DNA of 23,393 bases from Armatimonas sp043757465. Lineage in GTDB: Bacteria > Armatimonadota > Armatimonadia > Armatimonadales > Armatimonadaceae. Positions 14,303 to 21,526 of this stretch are shown in pieces. The translations under genes and the position numbers were made by a program. Under the pieces are notes generated by a model. The model was not told where the DNA came from. It saw only the letters and a program-made list of their open reading frames with translations, and did not search any database. Each line of letters opens with the position of its first letter. Positions within the stretch are counted from its first letter, which is position 1. The stretch is from contig NZ_JAYVPL010000074.1 in NCBI RefSeq assembly GCF_043757465.1, positions 1 through 23,393 of the forward strand, given 5' to 3'.

Positions 14303-15625
14303 TTATTTAGCCACCTGACGGATTAGCAAAAAGGTCGAAAGCCCCACTGTTAGCTCATTGAGCCCAAAGCGAAAACCACCGGACCGACGGCCCTTTAGCG
14401 GAACTTCGAGGACATCTCCTGGCCGGAGCATCGCATTGAGCTTAGCCACTTCGTCCGCATCGCGCCCCAGGGCGGTCGAGTTCTTGAGAATCTTCTCCAG
14501 ATTGACGGTTTTGCGGATCGGTGTTCCATTGGGAGCGACTCGGATAATACCCGCGCTTTTAAGATCACTTTCCTGCGAGACCCCCCCCGACTGCTGGATT
14601 GCCCAGTAAATCGTGGGCTGGATATTATCGGGAATATCTATAGCACCGGGCTTCAGCACGCCCCCGCCACTCAGAAAGACCTGCCGCAGATTGGCGGGAA
14701 TGGTGAGCGTGTCGCCGGGGCCAAGCTGCAGGTCGTGAGGGATCTTATCCGGGTTGCTCAGGTCCACTGGGATGGGAGTACCACCGGAGCCGCGCCGTAG
14801 GGTTGCACGGGAGAGAGCGGCTTTGGGGCTACTGCCACCCGCCGCGATCAGAGCTGCTAGAGGAGAGCCATCGCGCGGGCAGATCACGTAGCCGGGCTTG
14901 CCCACTTCGCCGAGGACGTTTACCATGGTCTCGCTCTTATTGCGCTCCTGAATGACCAGCAGGTCGCCGTCCTCAAGCATGTAGTTGAGGGCCGGGTCGC
15001 TGAACACTTTAATGGGATCAACATTGAGAGTCATCAGCCCTCCCTTGCGCACCAGCCGCATGGTCACCAGCTCCGGCTCGACTGTCATCCCCTTGGCGTC
15101 TGAGAGTAGGTTTAGTACGTGCCAGTCATCGCCGAGCTCGCGCTTGCCTGGTTCCTTCACCGGCCCAAGAATAGAAACACTGCCCATCTGGCGCTTGACC
15201 ACGGAGACCAGTACCTGGGGATTGACAATCTGGCGCTTGAGACCAATTTCAAGCTTGCTCTTGACCTGCTGTAGTGTATTTCCCGCAATCTCAAGCTCCC
15301 CTACGTAGGGATAGATCATGGTCCCGTCCGGCGCAACAGTAATGGCCTGGGTGAGCTCAGGGCGGCCCATCACTTTAATCTCCAGCGAGTCGCCACAGCG
15401 CACTTTATAACGCGTCGGTAGTGCCGCAATGGCCTCCGTCGGGGAGGGTAGGATCAAGGGGCGCTCCTGAGCGGCGGGCACGGTGACGCGGCGGGTTTGC
15501 TGTCCCAGCACTAGCGATACCACGATGCCTCCTGGAACCGGCCCCAGCGCCCAGGCACTCTGGCTCAGCGCGACACATCCCAGCACCCCCAAAATATTTC
15601 GTACTTGCTTAGTTCTCATTTTCAT
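14303..15625 (-). CDS. Wza-type outer-membrane polysaccharide export protein
   Basis: This 440-residue exported protein has a signal peptide at about 1-26 (ILGVLGCVALSQSAWA). A cysteine at residue 17 sits in an imperfect lipobox (VLGC), so cleavage by signal peptidase I or lipidation are both possible. A polysaccharide export domain (about 70-150: YKVRCGDSLEIKVMGRPELT, DGTMIYPYVGELEIAG) is followed by SLBB-type domains (VSILGPVKEPGK, VNVLGEVGKPGYV, VFLSGGGVLKPGAI). It should form the outer-membrane channel through which the polymer leaves. First gene of the leftward operon. The start at 15625 follows a GAAGGGGAG ribosome-binding stretch. An ATG two codons later (15619) has better spacing and is also possible. 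Confidence 0.9.
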   Translation of the reverse strand: MKMRTKQVRNILGVLGCVALSQSAWALGPVPGGIVVSLVLGQQTRRVTVPAAQERPLILPSPTEAIAALPTRYKVRCGDSLEIKVMGRPELTQAITVAPDGTMIYPYVGELEIAGNTLQQVKSKLEIGLKRQIVNPQVLVSVVKRQMGSVSILGPVKEPGKRELGDDWHVLNLLSDAKGMTVEPELVTMRLVRKGGLMTLNVDPIKVFSDPALNYMLEDGDLLVIQERNKSETMVNVLGEVGKPGYVICPRDGSPLAALIAAGGSSPKAALSRATLRRGSGGTPIPVDLSNPDKIPHDLQLGPGDTLTIPANLRQVFLSGGGVLKPGAIDIPDNIQPTIYWAIQQSGGVSQESDLKSAGIIRVAPNGTPIRKTVNLEKILKNSTALGRDADEVAKLNAMLRPGDVLEVPLKGRRSGGFRFGLNELTVGLSTFLLIRQVAK

Positions 15626-16038
15626 TGCTCCCCTTCTCCCGTATTAAGTGAATTGCCCCACAGAGGCACTTATAGTGCTAAAGCAATCCCTGTGCCAATT
15701 AGCTCCCCACTAGAATAATTTTCTAAATTTTCCACAACACCCATTCCCTACTCTCCGAAGATCGGAAGACACCCCCACTTCTTTGCAGATCTATTTAAGG
15801 GATTTATGCATCAAAATCGCAAAAACCAGTATAAATATCACCATTACAAGCAATATTAACAGGGTCATACACCTAATACATATTACTTATACGTAATTCA
15901 TAGCAGGCTAGCGTTCCCCTTTCTTCATCCCTAAAATTACCAGTTTTCCCTACTTCCTCTCACTCAGGCACATTTTTGGTAGGGCTTTATTTCATCAACG
16001 TAAATTCGCAGAAATTCACGGGAGCGAAATTAAGAAGA
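15626..16038. other. AT-rich divergent control region between the two exopolysaccharide operons
   Basis: This 413-bp stretch has no credible gene and is markedly more AT-rich than the genes on either side. Besides the leftward promoter it holds three short dyads: TAGAA-N5-TTCTA (15711-15725), TCCGA-AGA-TCGGA (15754-15766) and ATTAC-N6-GTAAT (15882-15897). Two or three such 5-bp dyads are expected by chance in a region of this size, so they are not claimed as sites. For the rightward operon the best promoter guess is TTGGTA (15976-15981) and TAAATT (16001-16006), with a 19-bp gap, which is weak. A shared regulator for both operons is plausible from the layout only. Confidence 0.6.
15662..15698 (-). 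promoter_or_regulatory. Candidate sigma70 promoter of the leftward operon with operator-like palindrome
   Basis: Read leftward, TTGGCA (15698-15693) and TATAAG (15674-15669) are separated by 18 bp. Each matches the sigma70 consensus at five of six positions. The predicted transcript start is near 15662, giving a leader of about 37 nt before wza. The -10 box lies inside a palindrome with arms GCACT and AGTGC and a 3-bp centre (15666-15678), a position where a bound repressor would block RNA polymerase. The flanking GGCAC (in the -35) and GTGCC (past the -10) add a second, wider inverted pair. This probably drives the roughly 15-kb operon. Confidence 0.6.
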
Positions 16039-16689
16039 ATGGTCAAGTCATCCACACTACTCGAGATTCCCCTTCAGGGAGAACGACAGCTCTCCGAGCC
16101 CTTGCGACGGGCACTTGATATTGCGGTGGCTGCCACAGCACTAGCGGTGCTCGCGCCAGTTCTAGCCACTGTCGCCGTGCTCATCTGGTCAGAGGATCGG
16201 GGATCGATTCTGTTCCATCAGGAGCGTGTCGGACAGAATGGGAAGCGCTTTGCGTTCTACAAGTTCCGCAGTATGGTAGCCAATGCGGAGGCGCTCAAGG
16301 AGAGCCTCAGTACAAAGAACGAGGCCAGCGGCCCGATCTTCAAGATGCAGCACGATCCGCGTATCACCCGAATTGGCAGAGTCCTGCGGCGCTACTCCCT
16401 CGATGAGCTGCCCCAGCTATGGAATATCCTCAAAGGCGATATGAGCCTAGTCGGGCCACGTCCTCATCTTCCCCGCGAGATAGAGAGTTGCCCGGACTAT
16501 CCTCTAGAGCGGCTCAGTGTCCCGCCGGGCTTGATCTGCCTGCGCGAAGTGTCCGGGCGCTCCCGCCTGACTTTCGAGGAATGGATCGCTCTGGACCTGG
16601 AGTATGTGCGCAAGCGCTCGCTCTTGCTCAACCTCTCTATCTTGCTGCGTGCGCTACCTGCGGTCCTACGCGGCGACGGTGCTTATTAG
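16039..16689 (+). CDS. PglC/WcaJ-type phosphoglycosyl transferase (priming enzyme)
   Basis: The 216-residue product has one hydrophobic segment at about 27-50 (IAVAATALAVLAPVLATVAV), probably the re-entrant helix of monotopic transferases, and then the bacterial sugar transferase domain: FHQERVGQNGKRFAFYKFRSM, the catalytic D122-E123 pair in SLDELPQLWNILKGDMSLVGPRP, and an LSVPPGLICLREVSGR-type end. It transfers a sugar phosphate from UDP-sugar to undecaprenyl phosphate and so starts the repeat unit. It is the minimal PglC-size form, lacking the four N-terminal membrane helices of WcaJ/WbaP. I chose the ATG at 16039 (AAGAAG immediately upstream, GGGAG 13 bases upstream) rather than an upstream TTG at 15976. 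First gene of the rightward operon. Confidence 0.92.
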   Translation: MVKSSTLLEIPLQGERQLSEPLRRALDIAVAATALAVLAPVLATVAVLIWSEDRGSILFHQERVGQNGKRFAFYKFRSMVANAEALKESLSTKNEASGPIFKMQHDPRITRIGRVLRRYSLDELPQLWNILKGDMSLVGPRPHLPREIESCPDYPLERLSVPPGLICLREVSGRSRLTFEEWIALDLEYVRKRSLLLNLSILLRALPAVLRGDGAY

Positions 16690-16696
16690 GAGAACT

Positions 16697-17602
16697 ATGA
16701 AGATGTCGCGTATTGATGGACAAGTAATAATCAGCAACACACGTTTTGATAATGTCAGCATGGCGGAGGCCGTCGAGCGTATCCTACAGCTTGTCCACAA
16801 AGCGGACTCGCCTCAGCATGTCTGTACAGGCAACGTGGATCACCTGGCTCTGCTCAAAGAGGATGCGGAGTTTCGAGTGATCTACTCCAGCGCCGCCCTC
16901 GTTCTGGCCGATGGGATGCCGATTGTCTGGCTCTCGCGCCTCCGCCCTGATACAGCGAACTTGGCGGAGCGTGTCGCAGGCAGCGATTTGCTGCTTGAGC
17001 TCTGCCGCGCCTCGGCCTGGACGGGCCTGAAGCTCTTCTTCCTAGGGGGAATGCCCGGTGCGGCAGATGCCGCCAAAGCCATTCTTGAAGAGCGATTCCC
17101 AGGCGTGCAGATTTGCGGAACCTACTGCCCGCCTAAAGAGATCTTTGAGACACCCGAGGAACAAGAGAAAATCGCCAAGATCCTGCGTGCCACAAACCCC
17201 GATGTTTTACTAGTTGGTCTGGGTGCCCCTAAGCAAGAGAAGTGGATCGCCCGACATAAGATGCAGTTAGGCGTCCCCGTGAGTATCGGGATCGGGGGGA
17301 GCTTTGAGATGGCAGCGGGAATGATCTCCCGAGCGCCACGGCTGGTTCAGCGCACGGGAATGGAGTGGGCGTGGCGTCTTCTTCAGGATCCCAAACGGCT
17401 CTATAAGCGCTATATCTGCCGGGATCTCCCTCTGTTGCTTGGCCTGGTAAGCGAGGCACTGAAAGTACGCATGGGGCGGCAACCATCACGACCGCGACCA
17501 CTGATCGAGGAGCCACACTCCACGGCGGATGGTTCAAAACTTAATATCACGACGGCTCCCGTACGACCAACGGAGCCCACCGAAGCACGTCTTCGAAAAT
17601 AA
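16697..17602 (+). CDS. WecG/TagA/CpsF-family glycosyltransferase (GT26)
   Basis: The 301-residue product carries the family motifs: TGNVDHLALL (44-53), ADGMPIVW (71-78), FFLGGMPG, GLGAPKQEKW (174-183), GIGGSFEMAAG (198-208) and RAPRLVQRTGMEWAWRLLQDP (starting at 212, ending in KRLYKRY). Known members add the second sugar, often N-acetylmannosamine or its uronic acid, to undecaprenyl-diphosphate-GlcNAc. That fits a position directly behind the priming enzyme. The ATG at 16697 has AGGAGA three bases upstream and lies 7 bp after the preceding stop. The tail from about 262 is proline- and charge-rich and looks disordered. Confidence 0.92.
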   Translation: MKMSRIDGQVIISNTRFDNVSMAEAVERILQLVHKADSPQHVCTGNVDHLALLKEDAEFRVIYSSAALVLADGMPIVWLSRLRPDTANLAERVAGSDLLLELCRASAWTGLKLFFLGGMPGAADAAKAILEERFPGVQICGTYCPPKEIFETPEEQEKIAKILRATNPDVLLVGLGAPKQEKWIARHKMQLGVPVSIGIGGSFEMAAGMISRAPRLVQRTGMEWAWRLLQDPKRLYKRYICRDLPLLLGLVSEALKVRMGRQPSRPRPLIEEPHSTADGSKLNITTAPVRPTEPTEARLRK

Positions 17603-17625
17603 AAAGAACTTTAGGGACACACGTA

Positions 17626-18012
17626 ATGAACGCCTCAAAAAAGATTGTCGTCACGACAACCGTAGATCTAGACGACCTGGAATACCCCATTGGCGACATC
17701 AATGAGACGGCGGCCACTCATGCCCGTGCGATTACCAACGACCGCCACATGATGATCCGCACCAGCCGGGGGAAGATTGTCTGCCGCGAGATCGCACCCA
17801 ATACCTACCTGGGCCTCACGGCGGAGCGCCGCCGAATGAGCCTCCTTCAGATAGACGAGAATGTCTTTATCTTTGCTCCGGCCCGGCTCCCCAAGCACCG
17901 CCTAGAGCACCTGATCACGCACCTACTCACCCGCTACGGTATCGGCTCCGCGCACCCGCAAGAGCCCGCCGCGGCGTTTGAGAACTTCACCGACACGTCC
18001 CCGCTGGCTTGA
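17626..18012 (+). CDS. Unrecognised 128-residue protein in the exopolysaccharide operon
   Basis: I do not recognise a family. The protein is soluble, with no signal peptide or membrane segment. It starts with a beta-like run (KKIVVTTTVDL), has a histidine- and arginine-rich middle (HARAITNDRHMMIRTSRGK), a second alternating beta region (NVFIFAPARLP) and a helix (KHRLEHLITHLLTRYG), then a loose tail. An AGGGA ribosome-binding site lies nine bases before the ATG. The gene is 23 bp behind the GT26 gene and 10 bp ahead of the next glycosyltransferase, so it is co-transcribed and likely has an accessory or regulatory role in polymer synthesis. Nothing firmer can be said. Confidence 0.75.
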   Translation: MNASKKIVVTTTVDLDDLEYPIGDINETAATHARAITNDRHMMIRTSRGKIVCREIAPNTYLGLTAERRRMSLLQIDENVFIFAPARLPKHRLEHLITHLLTRYGIGSAHPQEPAAAFENFTDTSPLA

Positions 18013-18022
18013 GGCTCGCGCA

Positions 18023-19126
18023 ATGCCCGCGACCCTAAAGCTCGGCTTCGCCCTGGAGCACTCCCTGGGCCACACCACCCATGCGAGAAACCTCCAGGCA
18101 GCCCTCGCCGCTGACTCGCTTGTCCAGCCGAAGCTCATTGAGCTGCCATTCCACAACACCCCCGGGGCCTGGGCAAGGCTTCCTGGGGTTCGCTCAAACT
18201 GGTCTCTCAGAGCCTCACTGGGTGCCTATTTGGGCCTGCGCGGCCAGAATTTAGACGCGCTGTTTTTCCATACCCAGGTCACGGCCTTGCTCTCGGCGGG
18301 CCTGCTCCGACAAACACCGGGCCTGATCTCGCTGGACGCCACCCCCGTGCAGTACGACCGGCTTGGTGCGCACTACGGTCATACACCAGGCAATGGAAAG
18401 CTTGAGAGCCTCAAGGCACGGCTCAATCAGCGGGCTTTTTCGGCGGCGCGGGGCCTGATCACCTGGAGCCAGTGGACAAAAGACTCGCTGGTTGCGGACT
18501 ACGGGGTTCCCGCCGACAAAATCCAAGTCATTGCGCCCGGTGTTGATATCGCTGCCTGGGATGCGGCGCGGGCATTGCGCAAGCCCCGTAGCACCGGTGC
18601 TCCCCTAAACCTGCTGTTTGTCGGCGGGGATTTTGTGCGCAAGGGGGGCGACACGCTCCTCGCGGCCTTTGAGCGCCTCCCCGAGTCCGTGAGGCAAAAG
18701 GCGCACCTACACCTGGTGACTCAGACAACAGATATCGCCCCCCGTGAGCAGCTCACCGTCCACAATGGGGTGACACCCAACTCGGAGCGCCTGCGCACGC
18801 TCTTTGCCGAGGCGGACATCTTTGTCTTCCCCACCCGCGCGGACTGCCTGCCACAGGCCGTGTTAGAGGCACTGGCGGCGGGCTTGCCCGTAATCACCAC
18901 CGCTGTCGGTGCTCTGCCCGAGGTAGTGGTCGAGAACGAGACAGGCAAGCTCGTGCCCGTGGGCGATGCAGCCGCGCTCTCCGCTGCTCTGGAACACCTC
19001 CTCACTGACCACGCGCTCCGTCTGCGCCTCGGGCACAGCGCCCGCCAGGAGGCGCTCGTCCGCTTTGATGCCGCGGTGAACTATCCCCGTATCCTCGCCC
19101 GCCTGAAAGGGCTAACCCAAAAATGA
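18023..19126 (+). CDS. Family 4 (GT-B) glycosyltransferase
   Basis: The 367-residue protein has an N-terminal domain (LGFALEHSLGHTTHARNL) with a glycine/histidine-rich acceptor loop, and a donor domain with LLFVGGDFVRKGGDTLL (K207), PTRADCLPQAVLEALAAG and AVGALPEVV. The usual EX7E motif is changed to D274 to E282. I chose the ATG at 18023, preceded by TGAGG at the previous stop. The frame extends to a TTG at 17978 that would overlap the unknown gene. It likely adds a sugar during repeat-unit assembly on the cytoplasmic face. Donor and linkage are unknown. Confidence 0.88.
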   Translation: MPATLKLGFALEHSLGHTTHARNLQAALAADSLVQPKLIELPFHNTPGAWARLPGVRSNWSLRASLGAYLGLRGQNLDALFFHTQVTALLSAGLLRQTPGLISLDATPVQYDRLGAHYGHTPGNGKLESLKARLNQRAFSAARGLITWSQWTKDSLVADYGVPADKIQVIAPGVDIAAWDAARALRKPRSTGAPLNLLFVGGDFVRKGGDTLLAAFERLPESVRQKAHLHLVTQTTDIAPREQLTVHNGVTPNSERLRTLFAEADIFVFPTRADCLPQAVLEALAAGLPVITTAVGALPEVVVENETGKLVPVGDAAALSAALEHLLTDHALRLRLGHSARQEALVRFDAAVNYPRILARLKGLTQK

Positions 19127-20223
19127 AGACCCTGCTCCTGATCCCTAGCTACCGCAAAGAGAACCTCGCCGAGGCTATTGCTGGCGATACGCACCCGACT
19201 ATGGACTACGATGCCCTGGCCGCCGGGCTAGAAGCACGTGGCACCTGCGCGGAGCTCTACGACTACCGGGCGCTAGAGGCCGACCCCGATCCGCTGGTAC
19301 GGCTGGCACGAAAGGCGCTGGGCAAGGATATCGCCCTAGCGGTGGCGGGCTGGCGACGGCGTAAGCGCTACAGCTCTCTCTTTACCAATGGGGAGAATAT
19401 CGGGATATTTTTAGCGCTCCTGCTACGGCTCTCGGGCAAGACACGTCCGGGCCATGTCACCATTGGGCACCGTCTCTCGACGGGTAAGAAAGCACTGTTC
19501 TTCGGGACGCTGAAGCTCTGGCGGGAGATGGACACGATCTTTGTCTACGCCACCACGCAGCGCACGCAGGGCGAGACAGCTCTAGGAATTCCGGCGGAGC
19601 GCCTGCGCCTGATCCCCTTCCATGCCGATGCGAACTTCTGGCGGCCCCGCCCCGAAGTCACCGAGATCACGCAGCAAGTCAGCGCCGCCGGGCTGGAGTG
19701 GCGCGACTACCCGACATTGCTCGCCGCCGCCGAGCGCCTGCCCGACACGCAGTTCCCTCTGGCCGCCGCCTCGCCCTGGTCGAAGCACACCAACGAGACC
19801 CAGAAGCGCACCATGCCCGCCAATGTCTCGGCGCGGCGCTACGAGTACGGTGCACTGCGCACGCTCTACGCGTCCTCGGCGATTGTTGCGGTGCCGCTCT
19901 ACGAGAACGACTTCCAGGCGGGAATCACCGCGATCTTAGAGGCAATGGCCTGCGGGAAAGCCGTGGTTGTCAGCCGCACCGAGGGCCAGACCGATGCGAT
20001 TTGCGACGGCGAGAACGGTCTTTATGTACCCGTCGGCGATTCTGGTGCCTGGGAGAAAGCCATCCGTCGCCTGCAAGCCGACCCCGCACTGCGCCAGAGG
20101 CTTGGCAGCAATGCGCGTGTCTGGGTCGAAAAACATGCCAGCCTGGACCGCTGGGTGGATAGTCTCTGCGCAGCGATCCTCCACGCGGGGGATTTCCATC
20201 CCCGCCAAAATACGATACCATAG
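19123..20223 (+). CDS. Divergent GT4-like glycosyltransferase
   Basis: The 366-residue GT-B protein overlaps the previous gene by ATGA. The N-terminus MKTLLLIPSYRKENLAEAI and the early DY residues are unusual for GT4. The donor half has LIPFHADANFW, LYASSAIVAVPLYENDFQAG, and ITAILEAMACGKAVVVSRTEG followed by DAICDGENGLYVPVGD. The first glutamate of EX7E is replaced by Q265 (Q265 to E273), and the region that normally carries the RK pair reads GLEWRDYPTLLAAAERLPD. It may be a transferase with an altered donor site, or a family member using another catalytic arrangement. Last gene of the rightward exopolysaccharide operon. Confidence 0.83.
   Translation: MKTLLLIPSYRKENLAEAIAGDTHPTMDYDALAAGLEARGTCAELYDYRALEADPDPLVRLARKALGKDIALAVAGWRRRKRYSSLFTNGENIGIFLALLLRLSGKTRPGHVTIGHRLSTGKKALFFGTLKLWREMDTIFVYATTQRTQGETALGIPAERLRLIPFHADANFWRPRPEVTEITQQVSAAGLEWRDYPTLLAAAERLPDTQFPLAAASPWSKHTNETQKRTMPANVSARRYEYGALRTLYASSAIVAVPLYENDFQAGITAILEAMACGKAVVVSRTEGQTDAICDGENGLYVPVGDSGAWEKAIRRLQADPALRQRLGSNARVWVEKHASLDRWVDSLCAAILHAGDFHPRQNTIP
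20207..20221 (+). promoter_or_regulatory. Candidate promoter element, near-leaderless (lipoprotein gene)
   Basis: AAAAT, four bases, then TACCAT ends 7 bp before the lipoprotein ATG. The same AAAAT-N4-TACNAT pattern is found before the cyclase gene at 21498-21512. If TACCAT is a -10 box the transcript would begin at or next to the ATG, that is, leaderless. No -35 match is evident, and the motif overlaps the end of the preceding gene. Confidence 0.35.
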
Positions 20224-20228
20224 AGGCC

Positions 20229-20894
20229 ATGGGACGCTCCAAGACAATCTTTCTGGCTCTGCTAGCAAGTAGCTTTCTCTTGCCGGGTTGCGGCGGACGT
20301 GGATCGGGAGAGGATTTTGTCACGTCACGCTCCGAGACAAGCCTCGACCCCGATGCCCCCTTGCTTGCCGCACGCGAGGTAGCGAGCTACACCGTCCCCC
20401 TCGATGTCGCCCGCTCTTTTGACAGCACGCTTCGCACTGTCCGCCGCTCCTACCCGGAGCTTGCGACCATCCACGCTGCCTCCACCTACAATCCTCACGA
20501 GATCCACTTCGCGCTCGGCAGTGATGCCTCCTGGCTCGCCCGATGGAAAGCGGGAAACCTGACCACAGGCGTTGCAGAGCTTGACACTCTCCTCAAGGAT
20601 TTCGGTGCCAGTAAAGTCACTTTTGTGCGCGATGATGGCGATCAGAGCTGGTTTACCGTGACCTTCGACACCTACCTGCGTGCCCACCGCGCCGCCGGGC
20701 TCTTTATTGGCCTGAGTGCCTCACTGCGTATCGCCAGCGCTGTCTCCGTCTCCAGCAGCGATACCGATATCCGCTACGAGCAGCCCACGGCCAGCCTCAC
20801 TCGCCTGATCTTTGTCCGTGGTGAGACGACTATTACCGTGGAAAAAGACGGCACAAGTTCCTGGACAAAGAAGCTCCCTGTAACGCCCCTGTAA
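20229..20894 (+). CDS. Predicted lipoprotein of unknown function
   Basis: The 221-residue protein has a lipoprotein signal (MGRSKTIFLALLASSFLLPG then C21) followed by a glycine/serine-rich linker. The mature part is a single compact domain of mixed strands and helices (SYTVPLDVARSFDSTLRTV, ITVEKDGTSSWTK), with no motif I recognise. It has the look of small periplasmic or outer-membrane-attached lipoproteins whose domain packs strands against one or two helices. It starts 5 bp after the exopolysaccharide operon and may be read through from it, but a candidate promoter of its own lies immediately upstream. A role in polymer export is possible but unsupported. Confidence 0.82.
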   Translation: MGRSKTIFLALLASSFLLPGCGGRGSGEDFVTSRSETSLDPDAPLLAAREVASYTVPLDVARSFDSTLRTVRRSYPELATIHAASTYNPHEIHFALGSDASWLARWKAGNLTTGVAELDTLLKDFGASKVTFVRDDGDQSWFTVTFDTYLRAHRAAGLFIGLSASLRIASAVSVSSSDTDIRYEQPTASLTRLIFVRGETTITVEKDGTSSWTKKLPVTPL

Positions 20895-20935
20895 CGCGGG
20901 CAGGATAGAGTGCTACATGAAAGGGCACTTTAAAA

Positions 20936-21490
20936 ATGCAAGTTACAAACTGGATGAGCTGGGAAGGTGGCGTGGACATGGCCGCTACCACCGTTTCTGG
21001 CGGGGCGCAGCCCAATGTTATCGTTCATATCGGACGGATTGTTCACACACCGCTCGGCTCGGCGGCCAGCGGCATGGTCTTCTACCAGCCCGACCCGAGC
21101 GCCGCGCCGCTCTTTATGGGCTTTGTCTCCACGGATCCGCAGATTGGGGCGTACTTTGGCCCCAATATCTTCGCGGGCACCCCGTTTGAGAGCGCTCCCA
21201 CGCTTGAGGCGCAGATTGAGGTTTTTACCGCACTGCCCGACAGTGTCGGGGTTCGGGTCAAGATTGAGGGCTTCGAGATCGAGACCACGCTCAGCCAGCT
21301 CAGCGCTCTTGAGCTCGTCGAGCGGCCCTTTGGCGCTCCCCTACCGTTTGTGCAGCAAGGCGTGGAAGCGGCGGCGAGCCAGATGACCCTGACCATCAAC
21401 GGCGAGAACATCACGATCTACCCAGTGCCCGTCGGGCTCTCCGGTGGCCCCAGCGCGAGCTGGTCGCCCACCGGAGTGTACTCGCGCTAG
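20936..21490 (+). CDS. Unrecognised 184-residue protein
   Basis: I do not recognise a family. The protein has no signal peptide, is acidic and rich in small residues, and appears mostly beta-structured (PNVIVHIGRIVHTPLGS, FEIETTLSQLSALELVE, MTLTINGENITIYPVPVGL). The ATG at 20936 has AAGGG ten bases upstream. An ATG at 20978 with AAGGTGG seven bases upstream would give 170 residues and is equally credible. TGCTACATG (20911-20919) may be an extended -10 element. The gene stands between the lipoprotein and the cyclase gene with short gaps and reads in the same direction. No function is proposed. Confidence 0.7.
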   Translation: MQVTNWMSWEGGVDMAATTVSGGAQPNVIVHIGRIVHTPLGSAASGMVFYQPDPSAAPLFMGFVSTDPQIGAYFGPNIFAGTPFESAPTLEAQIEVFTALPDSVGVRVKIEGFEIETTLSQLSALELVERPFGAPLPFVQQGVEAAASQMTLTINGENITIYPVPVGLSGGPSASWSPTGVYSR

Positions 21491-21497
21491 CTCAGAT

Positions 21498-21512
21498 AAA
21501 ATCGGCTACAAT
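21498..21512 (+). promoter_or_regulatory. Candidate promoter element before the cyclase gene
   Basis: AAAAT, four bases, then TACAAT (5 of 6 to the -10 consensus) ends 14 bp before the ATG, predicting a leader of about 7 nt. It matches the element before the lipoprotein gene. There is no recognisable -35 at the normal distance. Confidence 0.4.
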
Positions 21513-21526
21513 GTGGGCAGCTCGTT

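Noticed and set aside
15711..15897. Three further short dyads in the divergent control region (15711-15725, 15754-15766, 15882-15897)
   Set aside because: With 5-bp arms and spacers up to 6 bp, about two to three are expected by chance in 400 bp, and they are different from each other and not placed on a promoter element.
15976..16038. Upstream extension of the phosphoglycosyl transferase from a TTG at 15976
   Set aside because: The extra 21 residues are unlike the family N-terminus, and the ATG at 16039 has purine-rich sequence upstream.
20185..20205. GC-rich hairpin at the end of the last rightward glycosyltransferase gene as a terminator
   Set aside because: The stem has a bulged G and is followed by CAAAATACG, with no T run, so intrinsic termination is not supported.
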